From Luminiphilus sp. (GTDB taxonomy: Bacteria > Pseudomonadota > Gammaproteobacteria > Pseudomonadales > Halieaceae), in NCBI GenBank assembly GCA_016779445.1, contig JADHNP010000002.1, positions 1 to 64,000 of the forward strand: a stretch of 64,000 nt of DNA, in the 5' to 3' direction. Below are positions 1 through 8,528 of the stretch, one piece after another. Under the pieces are notes generated by a model. It made no database searches. It saw nothing but the letters and a program-made list of their open reading frames with translations, and was not told the DNA's origin. The translations under genes were made by a program, and so were the position numbers. The stretch's first letter is position 1. The number at the start of each line of letters is the position of its first letter.

Positions 1-12
1 TTTTATTACTAT

Positions 13-26
13 ACCGTCCAGACGGT
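13..26. promoter_or_regulatory. Palindromic operator, probable TetR-family binding site
   Basis: The sequence ACCGTC-CA-GACGGT is a perfect 6-bp inverted repeat with a 2-bp spacer. It ends 16 bp before the start codon of the TetR-family gene. Local autoregulation by binding a palindrome that overlaps the promoter is usual for this family, so this is probably the operator of the regulator-efflux operon. The binding itself is inferred. Confidence 0.6.
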
Positions 27-42
27 TTATTTATGGTGCCTG

Positions 43-591
43 ATGAAATCAGAAATCACCCGCACGCGCATTCGCGTCGCGGCGGCGACAGTAATCGAGC
101 GCGACGGTGCAGGCCATCTAACACTCGCAAAAGTCGCGTCAGAAGCGGGCATGTCAAAGGGCGGGCTGCTTTATCACTACCCTTCCAAACATGCGTTGCT
201 TGAGGGGCTGCTGGATCATCTGCTGGAAAATCGATCCGCGTTGCTCAATGAGCAGGGCTCGGAAGACAGCGGCAATCTCGCCTCATTGCTGAACCGGCTG
301 ATCGATGCCGACTTCGACCTTCCGGAGGACGAGCGGATCATGGCGCAGGGTCTCATCGCAGCCTCCGCCGAGAACGCTGAACTCATCGGCCCAGCTAAAC
401 ATCATGTCGAAGCATTGTTCGCCAAGTTGGGGGCATCTAAAGCCGCAGCGGCACCGGCGCGCACCATATTTCTGGCTTCACAGGGGCTCCAATTTCTGGA
501 GCTATTGGGATTACTGTCACTCAACACCGCTGAGCGCAGGAAAATTCGCCGACATCTCAAAACAATGGCGCAGGAGCTGGGATCATGTTGA
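43..591 (+). CDS. TetR/AcrR-family transcriptional regulator
   Basis: This is a 182-residue, one-component repressor. The N-terminal TetR helix-turn-helix is clear: residues 1-20 form helix 1, and the stretch around residues 27-50 (LAKVASEAGMSKGGLLYHY) is the DNA-binding unit ending in the family's YHYPSK signature. The rest is helical and would bind ligand; the ligand cannot be read from sequence. The ATG at 43 lies just after the operator palindrome at 13-26. The gene overlaps the adaptor gene by 7 bp, so it is the first gene of a three-gene operon with an RND pump and most likely represses that operon. The length is normal for the family. Confidence 0.92.
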   Translation: MKSEITRTRIRVAAATVIERDGAGHLTLAKVASEAGMSKGGLLYHYPSKHALLEGLLDHLLENRSALLNEQGSEDSGNLASLLNRLIDADFDLPEDERIMAQGLIAASAENAELIGPAKHHVEALFAKLGASKAAAAPARTIFLASQGLQFLELLGLLSLNTAERRKIRRHLKTMAQELGSC

Positions 592-1628
592 CACGGACGG
601 TACTGGGGTTGTGTCTGGTAATGACAGGCTGCGGAAGTGATGTCAGTAAGAAAGCGGAACCGTTAGTTAGGCCTGCAAGATTAATCACCGTAGGCGCCGG
701 TGATCGCTCAGCACCTCTTCAATTTGTTGGCAAAGTTGCAGCGGCACACACGGTGGATCTCGGTTTTGAGATTGATGGGAAATTGCAAACGTTGCCGGTG
801 CGCGAAGGTGAAGTCGTCGCCACCGGGCAAATCGTTGCGCAGCTCGACCCTGAGCGATTTGAACTGGCATTGCAGAGTGCGCGAGCTGATCATGAATTGG
901 CTGAACAGACGCTGTCTCGGATCGAGTCGCTCAGAGCGTCCGGCACGGTGTCTCAGGCGGAACTAGACGAAGCTGTGGCACGTGCCAAGCTAACCGGGCT
1001 CGCCGTAGAGGCCGCGCAAAAGGATCTTGATGACACCGCCCTTCGCGCTCCGTTTAATGGCAGGTTAACCAAACGGTTAGTGGAGAATTTCTCTTCTGTC
1101 GCACGGTTTTCACCCATTATTCGCCTTGCAGCTACCGAACGTATAGAGGTAGTGATCGGCGTGCCCGAGCAGTTAATGGCCAACCTGAATCCGGCGGCAC
1201 TGCAAAAGACCGAGGTCCGCTTCAGTACTGACCCTAAGCGACTCTTTGCTGCGCGGTGGCTCGATTATGAAGGAGAAGCTAGTCGCGACACACAGACCTA
1301 TGATGTGCGGTTTGCTCTGATGGAGACACCCCCGTGGTCCGTGCTACCGGGTATGACCACAACAGTCCTGTTGTCGCTGACTGCGACCGATCAGGCGGCG
1401 ATCCAAGTACCTATGAGCGCCCTGCAGAGCGACGCCACGGGCGAATTTTTTGTCTGGGTTGTCGACCCAAACAGCACCACGGTCGTCCAGCGGCCCATCA
1501 AACTGGGCATCCCGGGTCGGGACCATGTGCCTGTCCTCGCTGGGCTCAAGATCGGCGAGCAGGTGGTTGCTGCCGGTGGCGCGTGGCTCTACGCCGGCAT
1601 GAAGGTCCGGCCGCTCGCGGAAGACTGA
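585..1628 (+). CDS. RND efflux periplasmic adaptor (membrane fusion protein), lipoprotein
   Basis: This is a 347-residue HlyD/AcrA-type adaptor that would link the inner-membrane RND pump to an outer-membrane channel. A short signal peptide ends in a lipobox (VMTGC, Cys16), so the mature protein should be anchored to a membrane by lipid. It is followed by a biotinyl-lipoyl-like half-motif (residues 60-85), an alpha-helical hairpin (about 90-140), the second lipoyl half (DTALRAPFNGRL, about 145-157) and beta-barrel and membrane-proximal domains. It overlaps the upstream TetR gene by 7 bp and ends 3 bp before the RND gene. No outer-membrane factor is encoded nearby, so one would be borrowed from elsewhere (inference). 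Confidence 0.93.
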   Translation: MLTRTVLGLCLVMTGCGSDVSKKAEPLVRPARLITVGAGDRSAPLQFVGKVAAAHTVDLGFEIDGKLQTLPVREGEVVATGQIVAQLDPERFELALQSARADHELAEQTLSRIESLRASGTVSQAELDEAVARAKLTGLAVEAAQKDLDDTALRAPFNGRLTKRLVENFSSVARFSPIIRLAATERIEVVIGVPEQLMANLNPAALQKTEVRFSTDPKRLFAARWLDYEGEASRDTQTYDVRFALMETPPWSVLPGMTTTVLLSLTATDQAAIQVPMSALQSDATGEFFVWVVDPNSTTVVQRPIKLGIPGRDHVPVLAGLKIGEQVVAAGGAWLYAGMKVRPLAED

Positions 1629-1631
1629 CCC

Positions 1632-4600
1632 TTGTCTAAATCCTCACTAACTGAATTTGCACTGGCGAACCCCCTGTTCGTCTGGGTGGTAGTACTGACC
1701 TGCTTGTTCGCTGGGCTGGCCGGCGGACAGCGCATCGCGCAGCTCGAGGATCCACCCTACCCGATCAAGATAGCCTACGTTTTCACCGAGTACCCGGGGG
1801 CTTCGGCACTGGACGTCGAACAGGAAATTACCGAGGTACTGGAGCGGTCGATCCAGGAGCTACCCTGGATTGAAGAGATCGTCTCGCGGTCGCTGCCCGG
1901 ACGCTCAGAAATCCAAATAGAACTCGATCACTCGGTGTCTGCCGATGACACGGAGCAGCTATGGGATGAATTGCGCAGGCGGGTAGCCGAGGCGGCGATG
2001 CGCCTGCCGGCCAACGCCCATCCCCCGTGGGTCGAGGACGACTTCAGTGACGTGTACGGACTGCTGTATGGCTGGGTCATTCCAGAGGGGTACCACATCG
2101 CCACCCTGCGCGATGCAGCCCGGCTACTCGAGACTGAAATCAAGCGCGTGGAGCACGTTGCCAAGGTGCAGGTCGAGGGCGTCCCCGAGGAGCAGGTTTA
2201 CGTCGACTTTGATTACGCGCAATTGCGCCAATTGGGCGTGCCATTTCCCCGCATTGTCGAAGCGATCAATAGCGTCTCAGGCCTTTTTCCCGCTTCTATG
2301 ATGGAGTCGGGTGAGTATCGGCTGCGGATCGACGTCCCGCTGGAGCGGAGCGAGGCGGTCCTGGAGGATCTCCTGATTGCCCTACCTGGCGAGACCTCGA
2401 TGATTCGGCTTGGTGATATCGCCACTATCTCCCGGACAGAGAGCCGTGTGCCTTCCCTCATAGTCAGGCATGGAGGACAGCGCATTTTTGCGCTGGGTAT
2501 CGCTATCGATGAAACCCAGAATGTGGTTCGAGTGGGTCAGGTGGTCGAGGAGCGCCTATCAGAGCTACAGCAATTATTGCCCATCGGAATAGAAATGATT
2601 CCGCTGTTCGAGCAGCATCAGCTTGTCGACCGGGCAATCAGCCAATTTCTCGTCAATCTCATCGCATCGATCACGACCGTCATCATGGCGCTATGCCTAT
2701 TCATGGGTTGGCGCGCCGGTGTCATGGTTGGCGCGGTACTAATGCTGACTGTGACTGGCACTATCGGCATCATGGCTGCCCTTGGAATCGAACTGCAGCG
2801 TATTTCACTGGGCGCCATGATGATTGCAATGGGTATGCTGGTAGACAATGCCATTGTGGTCACAGAGGGCATGATCACGCGCATCAAGCAGGGGGAAACT
2901 CCAAGAGAATCGGCCGTTTCGGCAGTGGCCAACACTCGCTTTCCGCTACTCGCTGCCACCATCATTGGGGTGGCAGCGTTTGCACCCATTGGTCTGTCTG
3001 CAGATTCAACGGGCGAATACCTTGGCTCTCTATTTAAGGTCTGCGGCATATCGCTACTGTTGAGCTGGGTGCTGGCGATCACATTGGCACCCTCGATTGG
3101 CGTCCGCCTGCTGAAACCCGAGGCAGAAGCGCAAGACGAGGAGCAAGTCTACGCCGGCCCAGTTTTTACCGCTTATCGAAAGCTCATGAATCTGAGCATT
3201 TCTCGGCGTGGCTGGACAACTTTTTCGCTCATTAGCATCATATTGATAAGCATGTTTGGCTTCACCCAGCTGCGGCAAGGCTTCTTTCCCACGACCAGCA
3301 CACCGCTATTTTTTGTTGACCTCTTCCAAGCCCAAGGCACAGACATTCGCGCCAGCGATGAGTTGGCTGACCGAGTGCGAGATCGTTTAAGCACTCTCGA
3401 AGGGGTCACTGAAATTTCCAGCTGGGCTGGCCGAGGCCCAATCCGCTTCACCATGATTTTACTACCTGAACGACCTGATCCGGCCTATGCGCAACTGGTA
3501 GTGAACGTCGATAACACTGACGCGGTGCAGGGCCTCATGGTGGCGGCGAACCAGCTGATCGCGGCGGAATTCCCTGAAACTCACCATATGGTCAGACGCC
3601 TAGAATTCACCGAAGGCACTGCCAGCAAAATCGAGGCGCGCTTCTATGGCCTCGACCGCACCGTGCTGCGCAGCCTCGCTGATCGAGCCATGCAGCTCTA
3701 CGTCAATCACGGGCTAGTTGATCGAAAGATCGATTGGCGCGAGCAGAGACTGTCTCTTAGGATTGTCCCAGATGAAGCCCGTGCACGCCGCGCTGGAATT
3801 CAGTTACCAGACGTTGCCCGAGCCTTGGCATCAAGCACGATAGGCACCACCGTCGGCGTACTGCGAGATGCTGACAAACCGGTCCCCATTGTCGCAAGGA
3901 TAATGCCGCTGGCAGAGACGGCTGAGACGCTGCTTGAGCGCGACTTATGGAGCGAGAGCACCCAATCGTTCGTTTCTGCACGTCAGATCGTGTCGAGTGC
4001 GGCACTGCATGCCGAAGACAGTTTCATCATGCGCCAGAATCGGGTCCGCAGGATCACCGTTCAGGGTAATGCACCCCCGGGTCAGACCGCCAACAGCGCC
4101 TTTAATGCCATCAGGGCGGAAATTGAGGCCATTCCACTCCCACTGGGCTACGAGCTGCAGTGGGGCGGCGAGCATGAGGCGATGACAGAAGCTAGCGAAT
4201 CTGTGTTTAGTCGCTTCCCCTTTGCATTGCTGGCGATGATCATTGCGACGCTGATATTGTTTGGTAGCGTGCGGAAAATGCTGGTGATCTGGATGACCGT
4301 GCCGCTTATTGTGGTGGGGGTTTTTGTCGGACTCTTTGTCACCAATCTGTCCTTTACCTTCCCTGCGATGCTGGGTCTTCTGAGTCTGGTTGGAATATTG
4401 ATCAAGAACTGCGTGATCATGGTTGAGGAGATCAATCTACGTTCCGCAAAGGACGGACTCAGTCAACATGCCTTGGTCGCAGCCTGCGTCAGCCGACTGC
4501 GACCGGTATTACTGGCCGCAGGAACGACCATCATCGGCATGGCACCGCTACTGAGAGATGACTTCTTCAGGGAGATGGCAGTAACGATCATGGGGGGACT

Positions 4601-4700
4601 GGCCTTTGGCTCGGTGCTGGCGCTACTCGCGGTCCCGGTGTTCTACGCACTGCTTTATTCGATCGGAGGTCGCAGCAAGTCGCTTCAATCGTCCCACTGA
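1632..4700 (+). CDS. RND-superfamily efflux permease (AcrB/AcrD/AcrF family)
   Basis: This is a 1022-residue, proton-driven inner-membrane pump of normal RND length. It has a first membrane helix at residues 13-30, a large periplasmic loop, and a second helix bundle near 330-490. TM4 carries GMLVDNAIVV, with a single Asp where AcrB has two; this variant occurs in several RND subgroups. A second periplasmic loop (about 560-850) precedes the last membrane block. The TTG start at 1632 lies 3 bp after the adaptor stop and fits the usual N-terminus preceding a first helix. Substrates cannot be deduced. With the TetR regulator and adaptor it forms one operon under the palindrome at 13-26. Confidence 0.93.
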   Translation: MSKSSLTEFALANPLFVWVVVLTCLFAGLAGGQRIAQLEDPPYPIKIAYVFTEYPGASALDVEQEITEVLERSIQELPWIEEIVSRSLPGRSEIQIELDHSVSADDTEQLWDELRRRVAEAAMRLPANAHPPWVEDDFSDVYGLLYGWVIPEGYHIATLRDAARLLETEIKRVEHVAKVQVEGVPEEQVYVDFDYAQLRQLGVPFPRIVEAINSVSGLFPASMMESGEYRLRIDVPLERSEAVLEDLLIALPGETSMIRLGDIATISRTESRVPSLIVRHGGQRIFALGIAIDETQNVVRVGQVVEERLSELQQLLPIGIEMIPLFEQHQLVDRAISQFLVNLIASITTVIMALCLFMGWRAGVMVGAVLMLTVTGTIGIMAALGIELQRISLGAMMIAMGMLVDNAIVVTEGMITRIKQGETPRESAVSAVANTRFPLLAATIIGVAAFAPIGLSADSTGEYLGSLFKVCGISLLLSWVLAITLAPSIGVRLLKPEAEAQDEEQVYAGPVFTAYRKLMNLSISRRGWTTFSLISIILISMFGFTQLRQGFFPTTSTPLFFVDLFQAQGTDIRASDELADRVRDRLSTLEGVTEISSWAGRGPIRFTMILLPERPDPAYAQLVVNVDNTDAVQGLMVAANQLIAAEFPETHHMVRRLEFTEGTASKIEARFYGLDRTVLRSLADRAMQLYVNHGLVDRKIDWREQRLSLRIVPDEARARRAGIQLPDVARALASSTIGTTVGVLRDADKPVPIVARIMPLAETAETLLERDLWSESTQSFVSARQIVSSAALHAEDSFIMRQNRVRRITVQGNAPPGQTANSAFNAIRAEIEAIPLPLGYELQWGGEHEAMTEASESVFSRFPFALLAMIIATLILFGSVRKMLVIWMTVPLIVVGVFVGLFVTNLSFTFPAMLGLLSLVGILIKNCVIMVEEINLRSAKDGLSQHALVAACVSRLRPVLLAAGTTIIGMAPLLRDDFFREMAVTIMGGLAFGSVLALLAVPVFYALLYSIGGRSKSLQSSH

Positions 4701-5054
4701 CTGAAGACGCGCTTCGACTACCCGACGCACTACCGACCATGGCTGCCGATATCCTCCCGCTAGCCACACATCGCCTGCGCAAAATTCCCTGAGTAGCTGG
4801 CGGCCCTTCAGACCGACCCAGCAGGAGGCCCTATTTTTCAATTGAAGCACTTCGAACTTCCGACTTTCTATTTTGCCCTGGCTGAGGCACTGCAAGGCTT
4901 TACACCCAGCACCACGTTCAACCGCAACATAAGCCGAGTAGTCCCTGAGGTCGATTTTCCTATCCCAGCATCCTGAATACTCCCCTTAGAGGTCAATACC
5001 TCCAAGGCAACCTGATCCGGCGCTAGGTTGATCTTGTGTCAACGCTTTGCTTGA
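4701..5054. other. Intergenic region with two small hairpins, no gene recognised
   Basis: This 354-bp gap lies between the convergent RND and RIO kinase genes. I see no convincing coding sequence. Two hairpins sit near the RIO kinase 3' end: GAGGT-CAAT-ACCTC (4989-5002, with outer CTT/AAG pairs) and CAACCT...AGGTTG (5008-5030). Neither is followed by a T-run, so neither is a clear intrinsic terminator. They might stabilise or end the kinase transcript. Confidence 0.4.
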
Positions 5055-5915
5055 TCATACTTCCGGCTCGTTTGCAGTCTGAATTCTGGCCAGACGTTCT
5101 TCTTCTTCCCTCATAGCAGCCTGAATTTCCATCAACACAGCGTCGACATCTGCCTCGGCCTCGTCGCCCTCAAATAGACCAGTCAGTTCACTTTCCGGGT
5201 GCAAGTCACCAGACTCATAGAGTGCCCACATTTCTTCCGCATACCGGCTTGTCAGGAGCTCGGGCGCATAAAGGCCGTAATAGGCGGTCATGTTATTCAC
5301 ATCGCGCTCGAGCATTGATTTGGCGTGATTATTTGCTGCAGCGTCTACCGCCTGAGGCAGGTCAATAATGACGGGGCCATAGTCGTCAAGGAGCACATTA
5401 AACTCAGACAGATCGCCATGAACCAGTCCTGCACAGAGCATTTTAACCACATAGCCCATCATGACCGCGTGATCCTCAAGCGCCTGTTCCCGTGTTAAAA
5501 CGACGTCATTGAGGCGCGGGGCCACCTCGCCCTCCTCCGAAGTAACCAACTCCATAAGCAGTACGCCGTCAAAGCAGCCAAACGGCTGTGGTACCCGGAC
5601 ACCCGCACGTTCCAGTTTATACAGCGCGTCAACCTCGGCGTTGTGCCACGCTTCCTCTTGCTGTTTGCGACCATACTTGGATCGCTTCTCCATGGCGCGC
5701 TGGCGCCGGCTGTTGCGACCCTTGCGTCCTTCCTGGTATTCCACCGCCTGCTTGAAACTACGCTTAGCAACTTCCTTGTAAACCTTGGCGCAGCGGATGT
5801 CCTTGCCGCAGCGGACAACATACACCGTGGCCTCCTTGCCACTCATAAGCTGTCGCAGGACCTCGTCTACGACACCGTCTTCAACCAGGGGAACAATACG
5901 TTTGGGAGTTTTCAT
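5055..5915 (-). CDS. RIO1-family serine protein kinase
   Basis: This 286-residue protein has the RIO-type kinase core. It shows a P-loop-like SGKEATVY (residues 25-32), an invariant Lys in CAKVYK (K44), the catalytic loop HGDLSEFN (166-173, catalytic D168) and the metal-binding IIDLPQ (D185). A Lys/Arg-rich insertion (about 62-85) and an acidic, glutamate-rich C-terminus flank the core. RIO kinases in archaea and eukaryotes act in small-subunit ribosome maturation; the role of bacterial members is poorly known, so a ribosome or RNA-related task is only a guess. It is a single gene with its own promoter region. The start at 5915 fits the alignment of the first beta strands. Confidence 0.9.
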   Translation of the reverse strand: MKTPKRIVPLVEDGVVDEVLRQLMSGKEATVYVVRCGKDIRCAKVYKEVAKRSFKQAVEYQEGRKGRNSRRQRAMEKRSKYGRKQQEEAWHNAEVDALYKLERAGVRVPQPFGCFDGVLLMELVTSEEGEVAPRLNDVVLTREQALEDHAVMMGYVVKMLCAGLVHGDLSEFNVLLDDYGPVIIDLPQAVDAAANNHAKSMLERDVNNMTAYYGLYAPELLTSRYAEEMWALYESGDLHPESELTGLFEGDEAEADVDAVLMEIQAAMREEEERLARIQTANEPEV

Positions 5916-6077
5916 TCAGTCGCCATATTGCGGAAAGGAAGCCGTCATATCACAGGTCAATCAGCAGGGACACCTCTGAACAATAGCTGACATCGCTTTT
6001 TGTATGCTTCGGTAACGGAATATACGTAAAAGATAGCTGAAGGAGTCTATGCCAGCGCGATTTCGAGATAATCAATA

Positions 6078-6099
6078 ACCCTAGGCACCATCCTAGGGT
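6078..6099. repeat. Inverted repeat ACCCTAGG-CACCAT-CCTAGGGT
   Basis: This is a perfect 8-bp inverted repeat with a 6-nt loop. Each arm contains the self-complementary CCTAGG. It lies between the divergent upstream region of the RIO kinase and the 3' end of the truncated miaE-like frame. No T-run follows on either strand, so it could be an operator or a non-canonical terminator. Confidence 0.5.
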
Positions 6100-6172
6100 A
6101 TGAGACTGAGCAGATGCGAGTCGATTTCTTGCCGCCACCCCATTTCTGTTACTGATACTTTATCTCGTTGAC

Positions 6173-6445
6173 CTAAAAACCTTTCTCGTCGGCCCCCAAT
6201 TGTCGCAGTCGCGCCAGAATCAGCTTAACCACATCGCGAAAGTGGACAATCTCCTCTACCGCCAACCCTGACATGGCCGTGACCAGCCGCGCTCGATCGG
6301 AATAACGAGACAGCATCGAAAGGACCATGCCGGCCGCTTTCTTTTCTGCCGGGGCAGGATTAAGCAGAGATGGGCCGAAGTGATCGAGAACACATTCGAG
6401 GCAGTCGGGTGAGGAGGGAGAATGGGAAGGCAATGCAAGCATCAT
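6173..6445 (-). pseudogene. miaE: Truncated MiaE-like tRNA hydroxylase (N-terminal half only)
   Basis: The 90-residue frame matches the N-terminal half of MiaE, the diiron tRNA-(ms2io6A37) hydroxylase. It has EKKAAGMVLSMLSRY (about 34-48) and LAVEEIVHF (61-69). E34, E65 and H68 are the expected first set of iron ligands. The family is about 200 residues long, but this frame stops after GADEKGF. I checked the downstream sequence (to about 6061) and found no continuation with the second ExxH half in any frame. Half a diiron site cannot work, so this is most likely a decayed gene. Assignment rests on my memory of the motif; a small MiaE-like domain of unknown use is the alternative. Confidence 0.55.
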
Positions 6446-6878
6446 GAGCTTCTTGACAGATTGCTGCTTAATGGCGGCGGCAGTTAAGCTGAGCGGTTAA
6501 GTATTTATTTTTGTTGTCTTAAGTCAGGCCACAGCAAAAGTGTCTGTTAAAGACGAACGATGAGATCTGGCTCAGATAATCAGTCGCCGGGTAGCTCGCC
6601 GCCTGAAAAATTCAACCTATCGTTGCTCGCGCTGAACTCAAATGCACATGACCAAGAAGTTGCGTCCAATCCCGCTTATACTTTAGGGAGAGCTGGTCAA
6701 AGCATACCGTTACCATCAGGTGGCCTTCAGCTACAGCGGTGAGCAAAACATTCGTGCGGTGCGGCAAATGCAGAAGAGCGCAATACCTCTTCGTAACGCT
6801 ATAACAGGAAAAAATATAGCCTCGCATTTGCTAGAGCACCCTAGCAATCTTTAGCCCTAACGGGAGAGTGCTGACATC
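6446..6878. other. Intergenic region, no gene recognised
   Basis: This 433-bp gap lies between the miaE remnant and the flavoprotein gene. A 55-codon frame (6687-6854, plus) is open but has no good start and matches nothing I know. A longer-looking frame at 6560-6742 has an unconvincing composition. GGGAGAG just upstream of 6879 is the ribosome binding site of the next gene. The gap may be decayed coding DNA, like the neighbouring miaE remnant (inference). Confidence 0.4.
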
Positions 6879-8528
6879 ATGACAAATACGCTCAACACAG
6901 ATGTCCTGATCATTGGAGCCGGCGCTGCCGGCTTGACTGCGGCATTGGCAGCGCACGATAGCGGCGCAAAAGTCACTATTATCGAGAAAGGCGCGAGACT
7001 TGGCGGTACTGCTGCAATCTCAGGCGGTATTGTCTGGGTACCAGATAATCCGCAGATGAAAGCCAAGGGCATTCCCGACAATCGCGAGGACGCGCTGTCT
7101 TATTTCAGATCTTTGGACCATGGCGAAATGAATTCCGATACGTTGGAAGCCTTTGTCGATCAAGGCACCAACGCGCTTGAATTCCTTAACAGTCAAGGTG
7201 CCCTAGCGCTACATGTCCTCGATGGTTATCCCGACTATTACCTCAATCATCCCGGCGCGAAAGCCGACGGAGGGCGGGCCCTCGATAACGCCCTTTTCGA
7301 TTTCACCTCACTCGGTGATTGGGCTGACAAAATATATAACGGCGGCGATATTGTGCGGATGATGCTACTCGAAACGCCGCTAGGCGGCGGCAGCGGCATT
7401 ATCGACCCAGAGGAAATGCAGCGCCGTATTGAGGGTGATTTGCGTGGTTGGGGCCAGGCGTTAATCGGGCGCTTACTCAGAGCCTGTCTGGATCGCGAGA
7501 TTGAGCTGTTACTTGAGACGAGCGCACGCAAGTTGGTCAATAAAGAGGGTCGAATCACCGGCGTCACCGTGACCCAGAGTGGAGTCGATCGAACTATCGA
7601 CGCCCAGCGGGGGGTCATTTTGGCGACCGGTGGCTTTGAATGGGATGAGGAGTTAAAAACAACATTTTTGCGGGGCCCGCTAAGTGCGCCCGCATCGCCA
7701 CCCACCAATACAGGTGATGGTCTGAAAATGGCACTTAGCGTAGGAGCAGGTCTGGGCAATATGACCAGCGCCTGGTGGATACCAACACTGTCGATGAGCG
7801 GCGCGCGTTGGCCGGACAATGGTGCACCGCAAAAAGAAGCGCAGCGGTCGTTGCCGGTGCTGATCGAACGGACCCTGCCGCATAGCCTAATGGTGAATCG
7901 CAAGGGCAAACGATTCTGCAACGAAGCTAACAATTACTCTGCACTGGCTGGTGCTTTTCAGAGCTTTGATCCGGCCACCTATGATTATCATAATCTGCCC
8001 GCCTACCTGATTATGGACAGCCAATACCGTAGCCGTTATCCCATTGCGTCAGTGATGCCCGGAGACCCATTACCGGACTGGATTGTTCAAGCTGCGGACT
8101 TGCCAAGCTTGGCGAGCGCGTTGGGCGTCGATGCAGTGCAGCTGAAGGCCACGGTCTCCACATTTAATACGCACGCGGAAAACGCCGAAGACCCCGAATT
8201 TGGACGCGGTGAAAACGCCTACGATCGCTTCTATGGCGATCGCTCGCGACCCAATGCCGCCGCCACCCTGGGCTCAGTAAAAGTCGGGCCCTTTTTTGCT
8301 GTTGAAATTAATATGGGCGCGCTAGGCACCAATGGCGGCCCCAAAACAAATGGTGTAGCGCAGGTGCTAGACGTATACGGCGATATAATTCCAGGCCTTT
8401 ACGGAGCAGGAAATGTAATTAGCAATCCAACGGGTAGCGTTTATGCAGGCGCTGGCGGCACCTTAGGCCCGACTCTTACCTTTGGATATATTGCCGGCAA
8501 GTCAGCCGCTCAAGCGGGGGATCATTAA
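6879..8528 (+). CDS. FAD-dependent dehydrogenase of the fumarate reductase / 3-ketosteroid dehydrogenase type
   Basis: This 549-residue flavoprotein has an N-terminal dinucleotide-binding fold (IIGAGAAG, residues 11-18) with the acidic end of strand 2 at IIEKG. A conserved TAAISGGIVW segment follows. The C-terminal FAD-binding half has GLYGAGN followed by GAGGTLGPTLTFGYIAG. That ending is typical of 3-oxosteroid 1-dehydrogenase and related FAD-binding dehydrogenases, which desaturate ring ketones. Whether the substrate is a steroid is not shown by the sequence. A strong GGGAGAG ribosome site precedes the ATG. The next gene overlaps by 1 bp (TAATG), so the two act together, probably in the breakdown or reduction of a lipophilic compound. 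Confidence 0.85.
   Translation: MTNTLNTDVLIIGAGAAGLTAALAAHDSGAKVTIIEKGARLGGTAAISGGIVWVPDNPQMKAKGIPDNREDALSYFRSLDHGEMNSDTLEAFVDQGTNALEFLNSQGALALHVLDGYPDYYLNHPGAKADGGRALDNALFDFTSLGDWADKIYNGGDIVRMMLLETPLGGGSGIIDPEEMQRRIEGDLRGWGQALIGRLLRACLDREIELLLETSARKLVNKEGRITGVTVTQSGVDRTIDAQRGVILATGGFEWDEELKTTFLRGPLSAPASPPTNTGDGLKMALSVGAGLGNMTSAWWIPTLSMSGARWPDNGAPQKEAQRSLPVLIERTLPHSLMVNRKGKRFCNEANNYSALAGAFQSFDPATYDYHNLPAYLIMDSQYRSRYPIASVMPGDPLPDWIVQAADLPSLASALGVDAVQLKATVSTFNTHAENAEDPEFGRGENAYDRFYGDRSRPNAAATLGSVKVGPFFAVEINMGALGTNGGPKTNGVAQVLDVYGDIIPGLYGAGNVISNPTGSVYAGAGGTLGPTLTFGYIAGKSAAQAGDH

Noticed and set aside
2618..3082. 154-codon minus-strand frame within the RND permease gene
   Set aside because: It is antisense to a clear membrane domain and is Ile/Met/Ser-rich, as expected of a shadow frame.
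4623..4895. 90-codon minus-strand frame overlapping the end of the RND gene
   Set aside because: It overlaps the RND 3' end by 78 bp, has no ribosome site and resembles nothing I know; it is probably chance.
6560..6742. 60-codon plus-strand frame upstream of the flavoprotein gene
   Set aside because: It is Ser/Pro/Asn-rich, has no ribosome binding site and shows no relation to known proteins.
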